Positions 14,898 through 22,844 of a stretch of 64,000 bases of DNA are shown piece by piece (the first letter of the stretch is position 1; every line of letters starts with the position of its first letter). The stretch covers positions 1 to 64,000 of the forward strand of contig JBFOME010000021.1 in NCBI GenBank assembly GCA_040830705.1, read 5' to 3'. Origin of the DNA: Ruegeria_C sp040830705 (GTDB lineage Bacteria > Pseudomonadota > Alphaproteobacteria > Rhodobacterales > Rhodobacteraceae). The notes below the pieces were generated by a model. It worked only from the letters and a program-made list of their open reading frames with translations, was not told where the DNA came from and did not search any database. Position numbers and translations under genes: made by a program.

Positions 14898-15667
14898 TAT
14901 GCCGCCTCCTCTGCGCCAACAATCAGGCCCAGAACCTCTTGTGTGTTGCTTTCTGATGCTTTGACCACGCCAACGCATTGGCCGCGCCGCTGCACGTGAA
15001 TGCGATCAGTCACCTCAAAGACATCGTCCAGCGAGTGGCTGATCAGGATCACCGCCAGCCCCTGCGCCTTGAGCGTCTTGATCAATTTCAGCGTCCGCGC
15101 CGTTTCCTGCGGGCCAAGTGCGGCGGTTGGTTCATCCATGACCAACACCCGCAAACCCTCGTGGTAGACGGCGCGCGCAATGGCGACGGCCTGACGCTGG
15201 CCGCCCGAAAGGCTCTCTGTGGGCGCATCAAGCGACTTGAGCTTTACGCCCAGGCGTTCCATCAGCACGCGCTCGGTTTCGGACCGCATCCGTTTGTTAT
15301 CCAGCATGGTGATGCCGAACACTTTGCGCGTCAGTTCGTTGCCCAGAAACATGTTTGCCGCCGGATCAAGGTGATCGGCCAGCGCCAGCGTCTGATAGAC
15401 CGCGTCGATCCCCAATTCGATGGCATCGGCATGGCTGGCAAAGTCGACCTTTTTGCCAGCCAGATAGATATCGCCTTCGGTCGGCTGGTAAACACCGGTC
15501 AGCACCTTGATCAGTGTTGATTTTCCGGCGCCGTTGTCGCCGACAATGGCCAGCACTTCACCGGCATGAGCATCAAGGTCAACATTCGACAAGGCGGTTA
15601 CACCGCCAAAGCGTTTGGTAATACCGCGCATTTTCACAAGCGGGATGTCGGGCGGGGTATCTGGCAT
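14897..15667 (-). CDS. Sugar ABC transporter ATP-binding protein (single domain)
   Basis: The 256-residue ATPase has Walker A GDNGAGKST, signature LSGGQRQAVAIARA, Walker B VLVMDEPT and H-loop ISHSLDD. It is a single-domain FrcA/XylG-like type, unlike the double-domain ATPase of the neighbouring system. It resembles the xylose ATPase at 58863-59645 (shared YQTLALAD and DEPTAALGP). It overlaps the permease start by one base and powers the second sugar system. A 141-base gap with a large hairpin separates it from the preceding binding-protein gene. Confidence 0.92.
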   Translation of the reverse strand: MPDTPPDIPLVKMRGITKRFGGVTALSNVDLDAHAGEVLAIVGDNGAGKSTLIKVLTGVYQPTEGDIYLAGKKVDFASHADAIELGIDAVYQTLALADHLDPAANMFLGNELTRKVFGITMLDNKRMRSETERVLMERLGVKLKSLDAPTESLSGGQRQAVAIARAVYHEGLRVLVMDEPTAALGPQETARTLKLIKTLKAQGLAVILISHSLDDVFEVTDRIHVQRRGQCVGVVKASESNTQEVLGLIVGAEEAA

Positions 15668-15765
15668 GAGTTACTCTCTGATTTGAGTGTAGCGATGCGG
15701 CACGGGGTCGTTCTGACCTTCGATCCGGATCGAATTCCGATACAGGGCGTAAGGACTATCCCCAT

Positions 15766-15797
15766 GGGCCCCCAGGCCAAATCTGGCCCGAGGACCC
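15766..15797 (-). terminator. 14-bp stem-loop after the first sugar-binding-protein gene
   Basis: On the minus-strand RNA the two arms (15784-15797 and 15766-15779) pair over 14 positions around a four-base loop. Three of the pairs are G-U wobbles that would be mismatches on the other strand, which supports function in the minus-strand transcript. It begins 12 bases after the stop at 15809. It likely protects the upstream mRNA and limits read-through into the second ABC system. Confidence 0.65.
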
Positions 15798-15808
15798 GGG
15801 GAGATTGG

Positions 15809-16858
15809 TTACTTGCCCCAGATGCTCGAATAGGCCTCACGATAAGGCGAGTCCGGGTCGAACTGGTTGCTGTCCCCCAGCTTGGCCAAACCTTCCTGTG
15901 TGACCAGCGCCGGTGAGGTCACATAGCCAGAGCAGGCCTCGCCCTGAATGGCGCGGTTCAACTCGTCCACCAGTTGCCAGCCTTGCAGGTTCAGCGGCTC
16001 GGCGACTGTAATCGTCTGGTACTGACCGCCACGAATACGCTGGAATGCCGCCTCTGACCCGTCACCGGCCGAGCCTGCTTTCGGTGAGCCGTCGCCGGGG
16101 ATGCCTGCCGCGGCAAGCGCTGGCCCCATGAAGTCGAAATAGAGGTCGTTGATCGCCAAAGCGTGGGTCCAGCTATCGCCGTGCTTCTGCAAGAGCGATG
16201 TGGTCAGTGGCCCCATCCGGCTGGAGGTATCGGCGATTGGTGTGTCGACATATTCCAGAACCTTGCCGCCTGCGGCCTCAATCGTTTCCTTTATGCGGTC
16301 CGCCTTGTCGATCGCGATCTGATAGGTGGAGTCGGTGAAGATCACCGCGCCAACATCGTCACCGCCATCCTCCATCGCCCACTCGGCGGCGACCTCGGAC
16401 ACGGTCATCGCATCGGTGGAAACATTGGCAAAGATGCCGCCCGGCGCATCGCAACCGATTTTGGGACCCGAGTGCCAGGCCACCATCGGGATATTGGCAC
16501 CGACAACACCTTCAAGTGCGGCCTGCTGTTCGACCGCGTCGAACCCGTTGATGATCACGCCATCGGGCTTAAGCGCCAAGGCCTGGCCAATCGCCGCCGT
16601 CCGCCCCTGAATCGAGCCTGCGCCATCCAGCACACGCACATCCCAGCCGATCTTGCCAGCGGCTTCTTCGACCCCGGTGGTCACCCCGAGGATGCCTCCG
16701 TTTTTGAGATCTCCGGCGACCACGACGATAGACTTGCCTTCAGCCGCCGTCGGCCCCGTGGTTGGCCCGTCCCAAGCGGTCTCCGCGAGCCCGGCTGTGC
16801 CAAACCCGGCCAGCATCGTGGTTGCCAACATGGCGTTCAGAAATGTTCTTTTCTTCAT
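15809..16858 (-). CDS. Sugar ABC transporter periplasmic binding protein
   Basis: From start 16858 the protein is 349 residues with a Sec signal peptide (MKKRTFLNAMLATTML, cleavage near GLAE) and a type-1 sugar-binding fold: SIVVVAGDLKNGGILGV, ALKPDGVIINGFD, ANIPMVAWHSG and ALAINDLYFDF. It should deliver a carbohydrate to the permease at 16885-17907. GGGAGGAAG precedes the ATG; an in-frame ATG six codons upstream has no such site. The substrate is not evident, but the regulatory context points to a sugar acid or related sugar. Confidence 0.88.
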   Translation of the reverse strand: MKKRTFLNAMLATTMLAGFGTAGLAETAWDGPTTGPTAAEGKSIVVVAGDLKNGGILGVTTGVEEAAGKIGWDVRVLDGAGSIQGRTAAIGQALALKPDGVIINGFDAVEQQAALEGVVGANIPMVAWHSGPKIGCDAPGGIFANVSTDAMTVSEVAAEWAMEDGGDDVGAVIFTDSTYQIAIDKADRIKETIEAAGGKVLEYVDTPIADTSSRMGPLTTSLLQKHGDSWTHALAINDLYFDFMGPALAAAGIPGDGSPKAGSAGDGSEAAFQRIRGGQYQTITVAEPLNLQGWQLVDELNRAIQGEACSGYVTSPALVTQEGLAKLGDSNQFDPDSPYREAYSSIWGK

Positions 16859-16884
16859 GACTTCCTCCCTTTGCACGTCTTTGC

Positions 16885-17907
16885 TCAGCGCTTTTCTGCA
16901 CCTTTTCTGCGCTGCGCATATCCTGCGATGCCGATGGCAATCAGCAGGGTCACCCCGTTGAACAGCGGCTCGACCCAGAAGGAGCCGCCGAATTGTTGAA
17001 TTCCAGAAATACCCACCGCCAGAATGGCGACACCCACGATGGTGCCCCAGACATTGACCCGGCCCGGTTTGATTGTGGTTGAGCCCAGGAAAGCCCCCAC
17101 GAGTGCGGGCAGCAGAAATTCCAATCCAACCGATGCCTGCCCGATCCGCAATTTCGAAGCCAGCAGCACACCTGCCAGAGCCGTCATCGTGCCAGAGGCG
17201 ACAAAGGCGCCGATCACGTATTTGCGGGTGGGAATGCCGTTCAGCTGCGCTGCGCGCTGGTTAGCACCGATGGCATAGAGGTACCGGCCCACGGGCGTGT
17301 ATTCGAGCACGATCCACATCACCACCGTGATGGCCAGCAGGTAATATCCGGTGATCGGCAGACCAAAAACGAAGGTGCTGTTGAGCGCATAGAAGCCATC
17401 CGGCAGCACACCGACCATCTGTCGCCCGCCCGTATGCCAGAGCGCCAGCGCATAGAGCACCGTGCCGGTGCCGAGCGTCGCGATGAAACTGTCGATCTTA
17501 GCCACCTCGACCAGCAGCCCGTTCAGGAAGCCGGTGATCGCGCCCAGCATCAGAACCAGTGCCACAGCAACCGGCCAGGGCATGCCCAGCAGGGTCTGAA
17601 AGCTGATCGCCAGAATGTGCCACAGCACGATCCCGTAGCCTACGGTCAAGTCAATGCGCCCCGCGGCCATCGGGATCATGGCTCCAAGCGACAGAAGCGC
17701 GATAATTGCCTTGTCCGACACGATCGCACGCAGGTTCAGCATTGTCGGAAAAGTGTTGGGCAGCAGGACGGAAAACAGCCCAATCAGAAATACCGTCAGG
17801 ATCACCAGGCCATAGACCGGCAGCAGCCGGGCCAGGCGCTGACCAAAGCTCAGGCCCTTCATTTCGGCCTTTGTCGGTTCCAATGCACCCGATTCAAGCG
17901 ATTGCAT
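16885..17907 (-). CDS. Sugar ABC transporter permease (RbsC type)
   Basis: The 340-residue permease has about nine or ten membrane segments and the RbsC-family motif AAGRIDLTVGYGIVLWHILA near residue 85 and PVGRYLYAIGANQRAAQL near residue 205 (loop contacting the ATPase). Its start overlaps the end of the ATPase gene by 14 bases, giving translational coupling; the binding-protein gene follows 26 bases after its stop. It forms the membrane part of the first of two adjacent sugar uptake systems. Confidence 0.9.
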   Translation of the reverse strand: MQSLESGALEPTKAEMKGLSFGQRLARLLPVYGLVILTVFLIGLFSVLLPNTFPTMLNLRAIVSDKAIIALLSLGAMIPMAAGRIDLTVGYGIVLWHILAISFQTLLGMPWPVAVALVLMLGAITGFLNGLLVEVAKIDSFIATLGTGTVLYALALWHTGGRQMVGVLPDGFYALNSTFVFGLPITGYYLLAITVVMWIVLEYTPVGRYLYAIGANQRAAQLNGIPTRKYVIGAFVASGTMTALAGVLLASKLRIGQASVGLEFLLPALVGAFLGSTTIKPGRVNVWGTIVGVAILAVGISGIQQFGGSFWVEPLFNGVTLLIAIGIAGYAQRRKGAEKR

Positions 17908-19420
17908 TCTGGCTGTCCTCTCGTTTCTCGATATTCCCGGCAGATGCCGACTGGATCAGATTCTCGGTGGTCAGGCGGGTGCCGTTCAGTTCATCAACGA
18001 TGGCGCCCTGACTGAACACGATGGCGCGGTGGCAGATGGTCGCGATCTCTTCGAAGTCGGTGGAGACCACGAGGATACCCAGCCCATCCGCCAGGGCCCG
18101 GTTGAGCAGCGCGTAAATCTCGGATTTGGCGCCCACGTCCACACCGGCGGTCGGGTCCTCGCAGATCAGCAAGCTGCGCTTGGTGGCCAGCCAGCGCCCG
18201 ATGACGACCTTTTGCTGATTGCCGCCCGAAAGCGCCTCGATCGCCAGACTGGGATCATTTGGGGACAGCCCAAGCTCCGCCCCGATGATTGCAGCCTGAT
18301 CAGCCTCGGTTTTGGGCGACAGCAGGTTCAACAGTTTGCGCCCGATCCCCTCGGGATTCAGGAACGTGTTTTCCCGGATCGTGAGGCTCATCGCCACCGA
18401 TTCCTCGGTCCGGTCCTTGGCCACCAGACCGACACCGGCCGCAAGCGCGCGCTGCGGATTTGACAGATCAGGTGAGCGGCCCGCCAGCGTGACCTGCCCG
18501 TCATAGGGCTCCAAGCCAAAGAGCGCGCGCGAGATCGCCTCATGCCCCGCCCCGCGCAGCCCGACCAAGCCAACGATTTCGTTCTTGCGCAGTTCGAAAT
18601 TCAGCGGCCCGACACCGGCAACGCGAAACCCGTCCAGCGTAAGCACCGGTTCGCCGGGCGCATCCGTGCTCTTGACGGTCTCGCGGGTTTTGCGACCGAC
18701 GATCTTCTGCACCAGTTCCTCGGGTGTGGTGTGGTCTATGCTGCGTACGCCGACCATTTCACCATCGCGCAGAACCGCCACGCGATCAGCAATCTGGAAA
18801 ATCTCGTCGAGCCGGTGACTGACATAGATCATCCCGACCCCCCGCTCACGCAGGGGCCGCAGCGCATCGAACAGACGCTCCACCTCATCCGCCGGAAGCG
18901 AGGCGGTCGGTTCGTCCAGAACCAGAAACTCACTGTCCACTGCTAGTGCACGGGCAATCGCAACCAGCGATTTTTCGGTGCGCGAAAGATTCTCGACCCG
19001 GGTGGTTGGATCAAAGTCGCAATCAACCTTGCGCAGCGCCTCAGCGGCGAAGCTCTCGACATCGTTCCACTTGATCAGACCATTCTTGCGAGAAAAACCC
19101 AGCGCCAGCGCGATGTTCTCTGCCACCGTCATCCATTCGATCAAACCAAGATCCTGATGGATAAACGCCACCTTTTGCCGCTCGCCAAATCCGGCGGGTC
19201 GATGGGCATAGGGCTCACCATCAATTAGCACCCGCCCGGCATCCGGCTGGTGAATGCCGCCGAGCACTTTGATCAGCGTCGATTTGCCAGCCCCGTTTTC
19301 GCCCAGCAGCGCGAGAATTTCGCCACGCTCCACGGTCAGAGACACATCCTTCAGCGCATATGTGCCGCCGAAATGCTTGTCTATTCCGTCAAAAAACAGA
19401 CCTGAGGCCAGGTTCTGCAT
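17894..19420 (-). CDS. Sugar ABC transporter ATP-binding protein (two ATPase domains, RbsA/MglA type)
   Basis: The 508-residue protein has two nucleotide-binding domains: Walker A GENGAGKST near residue 40 and signature NLSRTEKSLVAIARAL near 145 in the first; a degenerate Walker A (GLRGAGHEA) near 280 and signature ALSGGNQQKVVIGRWL near 395 in the second. This fused, half-degenerate form is normal for carbohydrate importers of the CUT2 class. It is the first gene of the minus-strand ABC operon; AAGGAGGAG precedes its ATG, and two GTTACCCGTAAC operators lie upstream. Confidence 0.92.
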   Translation of the reverse strand: MQNLASGLFFDGIDKHFGGTYALKDVSLTVERGEILALLGENGAGKSTLIKVLGGIHQPDAGRVLIDGEPYAHRPAGFGERQKVAFIHQDLGLIEWMTVAENIALALGFSRKNGLIKWNDVESFAAEALRKVDCDFDPTTRVENLSRTEKSLVAIARALAVDSEFLVLDEPTASLPADEVERLFDALRPLRERGVGMIYVSHRLDEIFQIADRVAVLRDGEMVGVRSIDHTTPEELVQKIVGRKTRETVKSTDAPGEPVLTLDGFRVAGVGPLNFELRKNEIVGLVGLRGAGHEAISRALFGLEPYDGQVTLAGRSPDLSNPQRALAAGVGLVAKDRTEESVAMSLTIRENTFLNPEGIGRKLLNLLSPKTEADQAAIIGAELGLSPNDPSLAIEALSGGNQQKVVIGRWLATKRSLLICEDPTAGVDVGAKSEIYALLNRALADGLGILVVSTDFEEIATICHRAIVFSQGAIVDELNGTRLTTENLIQSASAGNIEKREDSQNAIA

Positions 19421-19460
19421 GCGGGCTCCTCCTTGGTCCGGGCCTCAACCCTCCCGTTGA

Positions 19461-19472
19461 GTTACCCGTAAC
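19461..19472. promoter_or_regulatory. LacI/GntR-type operator, site 1
   Basis: GTTACCCGTAAC, an inverted repeat with GTTAC and GTAAC arms, lies 41 bases upstream of the ABC operon start (19420). It matches, from memory, the operator of E. coli gluconate/idonate repressors GntR and IdnR (ATGTTACCCGTAACAT-like). It likely controls the ABC operon through one of the two LacI-family genes next door. Confidence 0.75.
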
Positions 19473-19517
19473 ATTGCGCTAGTGTTTCGCGTGGCAGCCC
19501 AATCTGTCAAGCTTTAA

Positions 19518-19529
19518 GTTACCCGTAAC
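19518..19529. promoter_or_regulatory. LacI/GntR-type operator, site 2
   Basis: A second identical GTTACCCGTAAC lies 15 bases upstream of the LacI gene start at 19544 and 57 bases from site 1 (centre to centre). Its position over the ribosome-binding and promoter region of that gene implies autorepression; paired sites may allow looping across the divergent promoter. Confidence 0.75.
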
Positions 19530-19543
19530 GTAAGCATATCGAT

Positions 19544-20572
19544 ATGAAAGAAAAAAACAGCAAAAACAACCGGATAAGCCTCTCCGAGGTCGCCCGCGCC
19601 GCAGGTGTGTCAAAGATGACTGCCAGCCGCGTTCTGCGTGGCGAGGGCGGGTACTCGGAAAAAACCCGCGACAGGGTGATGGAGAAGGTGGACCAGTTGG
19701 GCTATCTGCCGAATCGTTTGGCCACGGTTTTTGCGGGCGACCAGAGCTCGACCTTTGTGGGCGTGTCGATCCCGGACCTTGGAAACGAGGTCTTTGCACA
19801 GGTTCTTGAGGGTATAGACCGCAAGCTCGGCTCCTTTGGTCGGCAGACTGTTCTGGGCCTGACCCAGCACACCCAGCAGGAAGAAGAGAACTGGATTCGC
19901 ACCGTTCTGTCCTGGCAGCCTGCGGGCCTGATCCTGACCGGTCGCTACCATTCCCCGCGCGCCACCGAAATGTTGCGCAATGCCGGTATTCCGATTGTCG
20001 AGATCTGGGACCTGAACAGCAGCCCGCTGGATATGTCGGTGGGCATCAACCACTTCGATAGCGGCTTCGACATGGGTCGCTACCTGACAAGTTGCGGCTA
20101 TTCCAATATCGGATATGTCGGCACGTCGCATGACACCGCCAACGCCGCGACAACGCGGCTGGACGGGTTCTGCAAGGCTGTCGAAGGTGGCGGTGGGCGG
20201 GTGGTCAAACAGCTCTGCCTGCATGACACCGCGACGTACTATCCGGGGTTTTATGGAACCGAACAATTGCTGGCCTCGGGCAGCGGCGTAGAGTGTATCT
20301 TTTACCAGAATGACGCGATGGCCTTTGGCGGGTTGCAGTATTGTGGCTCGAAAGGGATGCAGGTCCCGCAGGATATTGGCATCGCTGGGTGGGGTGACTT
20401 GCCGATTGCCTCTGTGATCGCCCGACGGCTGACATCGATGCATGTGCCGCATCTGAAACTCGGGCAGGCCGCAGCCGAGATGATGATCGGGCGGCTCAAT
20501 GATGAGCCCGTTGAAACCTGCAGGGATATCGGCTTTCGCCTGATCCCAGGCACAACCGTGCGCAACGCCTAG
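19544..20572 (+). CDS. LacI-family transcriptional regulator (GntR/IdnR-like), copy 1
   Basis: The 342-residue protein has an N-terminal LacI helix-turn-helix (SLSEVARAAGVSKMTASRVL, residues 11-30) and hinge, then a periplasmic-binding-like ligand domain (FVGVSIPDLGNEVFAQVLEG). The sequence style is that of gluconate repressor GntR. It is divergent from the sugar ABC operon and converges with a second LacI gene, sharing four bases. The operators on either side of its promoter make it the leading candidate to bind GTTACCCGTAAC, with a sugar acid as probable inducer. Confidence 0.9.
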   Translation: MKEKNSKNNRISLSEVARAAGVSKMTASRVLRGEGGYSEKTRDRVMEKVDQLGYLPNRLATVFAGDQSSTFVGVSIPDLGNEVFAQVLEGIDRKLGSFGRQTVLGLTQHTQQEEENWIRTVLSWQPAGLILTGRYHSPRATEMLRNAGIPIVEIWDLNSSPLDMSVGINHFDSGFDMGRYLTSCGYSNIGYVGTSHDTANAATTRLDGFCKAVEGGGGRVVKQLCLHDTATYYPGFYGTEQLLASGSGVECIFYQNDAMAFGGLQYCGSKGMQVPQDIGIAGWGDLPIASVIARRLTSMHVPHLKLGQAAAEMMIGRLNDEPVETCRDIGFRLIPGTTVRNA

Positions 20573-21576
20573 CTGGTCTCGCCCTGCACAAGGCGCGAGC
20601 CGACATCGATCACGCGACGCTCTCCCTGCGTCTCGCCAGAGAACAATTCGTCAAGCAGCATAGCCACCTCCTGCCCGATCTCTCGGGCGGTGACGCCAAC
20701 CGTCGTAATCCTGGGGGTCGAGACCGAGGCCACCTCAAAATTGCCGAACCCGGTGACCGCGATGTCGCCTGGCACATTCAGCCCCTGTCGCTGGCATTCG
20801 CTCAACACCCCGAACGCAACCGGGTCCGAGACGCACACCAAGGCATCGAAATCACCGACCCTGGATCCCAGCTCTGACACCGCTTGCGCACCATGACGCA
20901 TCGACACGGGCGCCGGGCCTGCATCCAGGACTTCGACATCGGGCAAGCCAAGTTCAGCCGCCTTGGCCAGGACCCCTTCGCGACGCTCGGCCCCGCGCAG
21001 ATCAGTCAAGTCGGAGGCGCCGATATACGCCAGCTTGCGCCGCCCGCTCTCGGCCAGATGGGTCACCAATTTGGCCATCGCATCCGCGTTGGAAAAGCCG
21101 ATGACATGGCCCAAAGGGTTCTCCGGCAAGTCCCACATTTCAACCACGGGCAAATTACGGGCGCTCAGCAATGCACGCGTTTCATCCGTATGATGGCCAC
21201 CAGTCAACACAATCGCCTCGGGGTTCCGGGTCAAGAGCTGGCGCACCAGCTCTTCTTCCTTCTCGACCCGGTAACTGGTGCTGCCCAACAAAAGCTGCAT
21301 TCCACTGGCACTCAGCCCATCTGACAATCCGCGAAAGGTTTCGGCAAAGTTGGCGTTGTTGATCGAGGGCAATGTCACCGCGACAAACCCGCTCTTCTGA
21401 GTGCGAAAAGCCTGTGCGGTGGTGTCATAGACATATCCCAGATCAGTGGCGACCTGCCTGATCTTGTGCCGGGTCTTTTCATTGACGGTCTCGTCATCGC
21501 GCAGTGCGCGCGACACCGTCATGGGAGAGACCCCGACGGTACGCGCAACATCGCGCATGGTGACGCGGGGACTCAT
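20569..21576 (-). CDS. LacI-family transcriptional regulator (GntR-like), copy 2
   Basis: The 335-residue protein has the LacI helix-turn-helix (TMRDVARTVGVSPMTVSRAL, residues 5-24) followed by NEKTRHKIRQVATDLGY and a ligand domain with VAVTLPSINNANFAETFRG. It is a diverged paralogue of copy 1, with which it shares the stop tetranucleotide CTAG at 20569-20572. It is the last gene of the SDR/3-HIBDH-like/ABM run on the minus strand, 15 bases after the ABM gene, so it is probably co-transcribed with enzymes it regulates. Confidence 0.9.
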   Translation of the reverse strand: MSPRVTMRDVARTVGVSPMTVSRALRDDETVNEKTRHKIRQVATDLGYVYDTTAQAFRTQKSGFVAVTLPSINNANFAETFRGLSDGLSASGMQLLLGSTSYRVEKEEELVRQLLTRNPEAIVLTGGHHTDETRALLSARNLPVVEMWDLPENPLGHVIGFSNADAMAKLVTHLAESGRRKLAYIGASDLTDLRGAERREGVLAKAAELGLPDVEVLDAGPAPVSMRHGAQAVSELGSRVGDFDALVCVSDPVAFGVLSECQRQGLNVPGDIAVTGFGNFEVASVSTPRITTVGVTAREIGQEVAMLLDELFSGETQGERRVIDVGSRLVQGETS

Positions 21577-21591
21577 GCCCTTGCCTTTGGA

Positions 21592-21924
21592 TTACGAAAC
21601 AAATTCATGACGTTCTGTTACGTGATGATGGATACGCCCGTCAAAGAACTCTTCCACAATCTGCCCGGTAACGTCCTTGGATTCATAGCGTGCGGGCGAC
21701 TCCAGGGCATCGGTCATCGTCTTTGCATCCGGATAGCTGATTGCCAGAATCAAAGGGAATTCGGGCGCGCCCTCATCACGATCATCGCTGAACATCACGC
21801 GGACATCTGTATTGCCGGGAAACTGCGTCCAGAGCGGGACAAGACGATCTCTGACCGCGGCTCGAAACGCCTCTGTCTTGCCGTCTGCAACCGATCCTTC
21901 AAACAGTGCGAAGCGTGTGATCAT
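21592..21924 (-). CDS. Small dimeric alpha/beta-barrel protein (ABM/EthD-like)
   Basis: The 110-residue protein starts MITRFALFEGSVADGKTEAF and has the alternating strand-helix layout of dimeric alpha-beta barrel proteins (antibiotic biosynthesis monooxygenase or EthD families): a ferredoxin-like half with RVMFSDDRDEGAPEFPLILAISYPD and a terminal RIHHHVTERHEFV. No catalytic residue can be assigned. Its ATG overlaps the TGA of the dehydrogenase gene by four bases. In sugar-acid operons such proteins may act as isomerases or mutarotases, but that is inference. Confidence 0.6.
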   Translation of the reverse strand: MITRFALFEGSVADGKTEAFRAAVRDRLVPLWTQFPGNTDVRVMFSDDRDEGAPEFPLILAISYPDAKTMTDALESPARYESKDVTGQIVEEFFDGRIHHHVTERHEFVS

Positions 21925-22808
21925 TGAGCGACCTCCTCTTTTGCGCCTTTGAAGAACTCCATCACCGCGGCTTCGTCCTCGCCTCCAAGTCCCGCGGCGG
22001 TCAGCATCCGGTGAATCTCGGTACAGATCGCGGTCATCGGCATTGATGTGCCGGTCTGTCGCGCCAGATCGTTTACGGCGTTCAGGTCCTTGACCATGTT
22101 GTCGATCCGGCCCGTGCGACGATAGTCCTTGGTTGCAAAGCGCGGCAGATATTCCTGGAGTAAGGCGCTGTCGGCACGGCCGCCTTTCAGGGCTTGCGGG
22201 ATCTTTTCGGCCTGCACGCCTGCATCCAGCGCCAGCTGCGTTGCCTCGGCAACCGCAAGAAACCCGATGCCACAGAGAACCTGGTTGATCAGCTTCGTCG
22301 TCTGTCCCGCCCCGGACGGCCCCATATGGGTGTAATTCGAGGCCACGTGACGCAGCGCCTGATGCGCGCGCTCCACGTCGGCGGCCGCTCCACCCGCCAT
22401 CAATGTCAGCTCACCGATCAGGGCCTTGGGCGCCCCACCCGACAGAGGGCTGTCAACCCAGGCCAGGCCGTGCTCCGCCGCTTGAGCGGCCAATTTGCGG
22501 GTGGCGTCCGGCTCGATCGAAGACATATCGATGATTACGGTCCCTTCCGAGGCACCGTCCACAATGCCATCCTTACCAAACGCCGCTATTTCAACGATGC
22601 GCGAAGCGTTCAGGCTTGTGATGACGAAGTCCACGCCCCGGCTCGCCTCGGCTGCCGAGTTGGCGGCGATACCGCCCTTTGCGACCAGAGCGGCGACCTT
22701 CTCACTATCCAGATCGAAGACATTCAGCGTATTACCGGTCTCAAGCAGCCTAGTGCCAATCGCGCCGCCCATTGCTCCGGCCCCGATCAATGCAATCTTT
22801 TCGCCCAT
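21921..22808 (-). CDS. NAD(P)-dependent beta-hydroxyacid dehydrogenase (3-HIBDH/tartronate semialdehyde reductase family)
   Basis: The 295-residue enzyme has an N-terminal dinucleotide fold (IGAGAMGGAIGTRLLETG), the substrate motif DSPLSGGAPKALIGELTLM near residue 120, and the catalytic-lysine segment GAGQTTKLINQ near residue 170. This family reduces or oxidises beta-hydroxyacids such as 3-hydroxyisobutyrate, tartronate semialdehyde or 2-hydroxy-3-oxopropionate. It lies 36 bases after the SDR gene and overlaps the small barrel protein, in a run likely devoted to sugar-acid oxidation. Confidence 0.87.
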   Translation of the reverse strand: MGEKIALIGAGAMGGAIGTRLLETGNTLNVFDLDSEKVAALVAKGGIAANSAAEASRGVDFVITSLNASRIVEIAAFGKDGIVDGASEGTVIIDMSSIEPDATRKLAAQAAEHGLAWVDSPLSGGAPKALIGELTLMAGGAAADVERAHQALRHVASNYTHMGPSGAGQTTKLINQVLCGIGFLAVAEATQLALDAGVQAEKIPQALKGGRADSALLQEYLPRFATKDYRRTGRIDNMVKDLNAVNDLARQTGTSMPMTAICTEIHRMLTAAGLGGEDEAAVMEFFKGAKEEVAQ

Positions 22809-22844
22809 TTCAGTCTCTCCCTTGCCTGCCTCGCAAAATGCACA

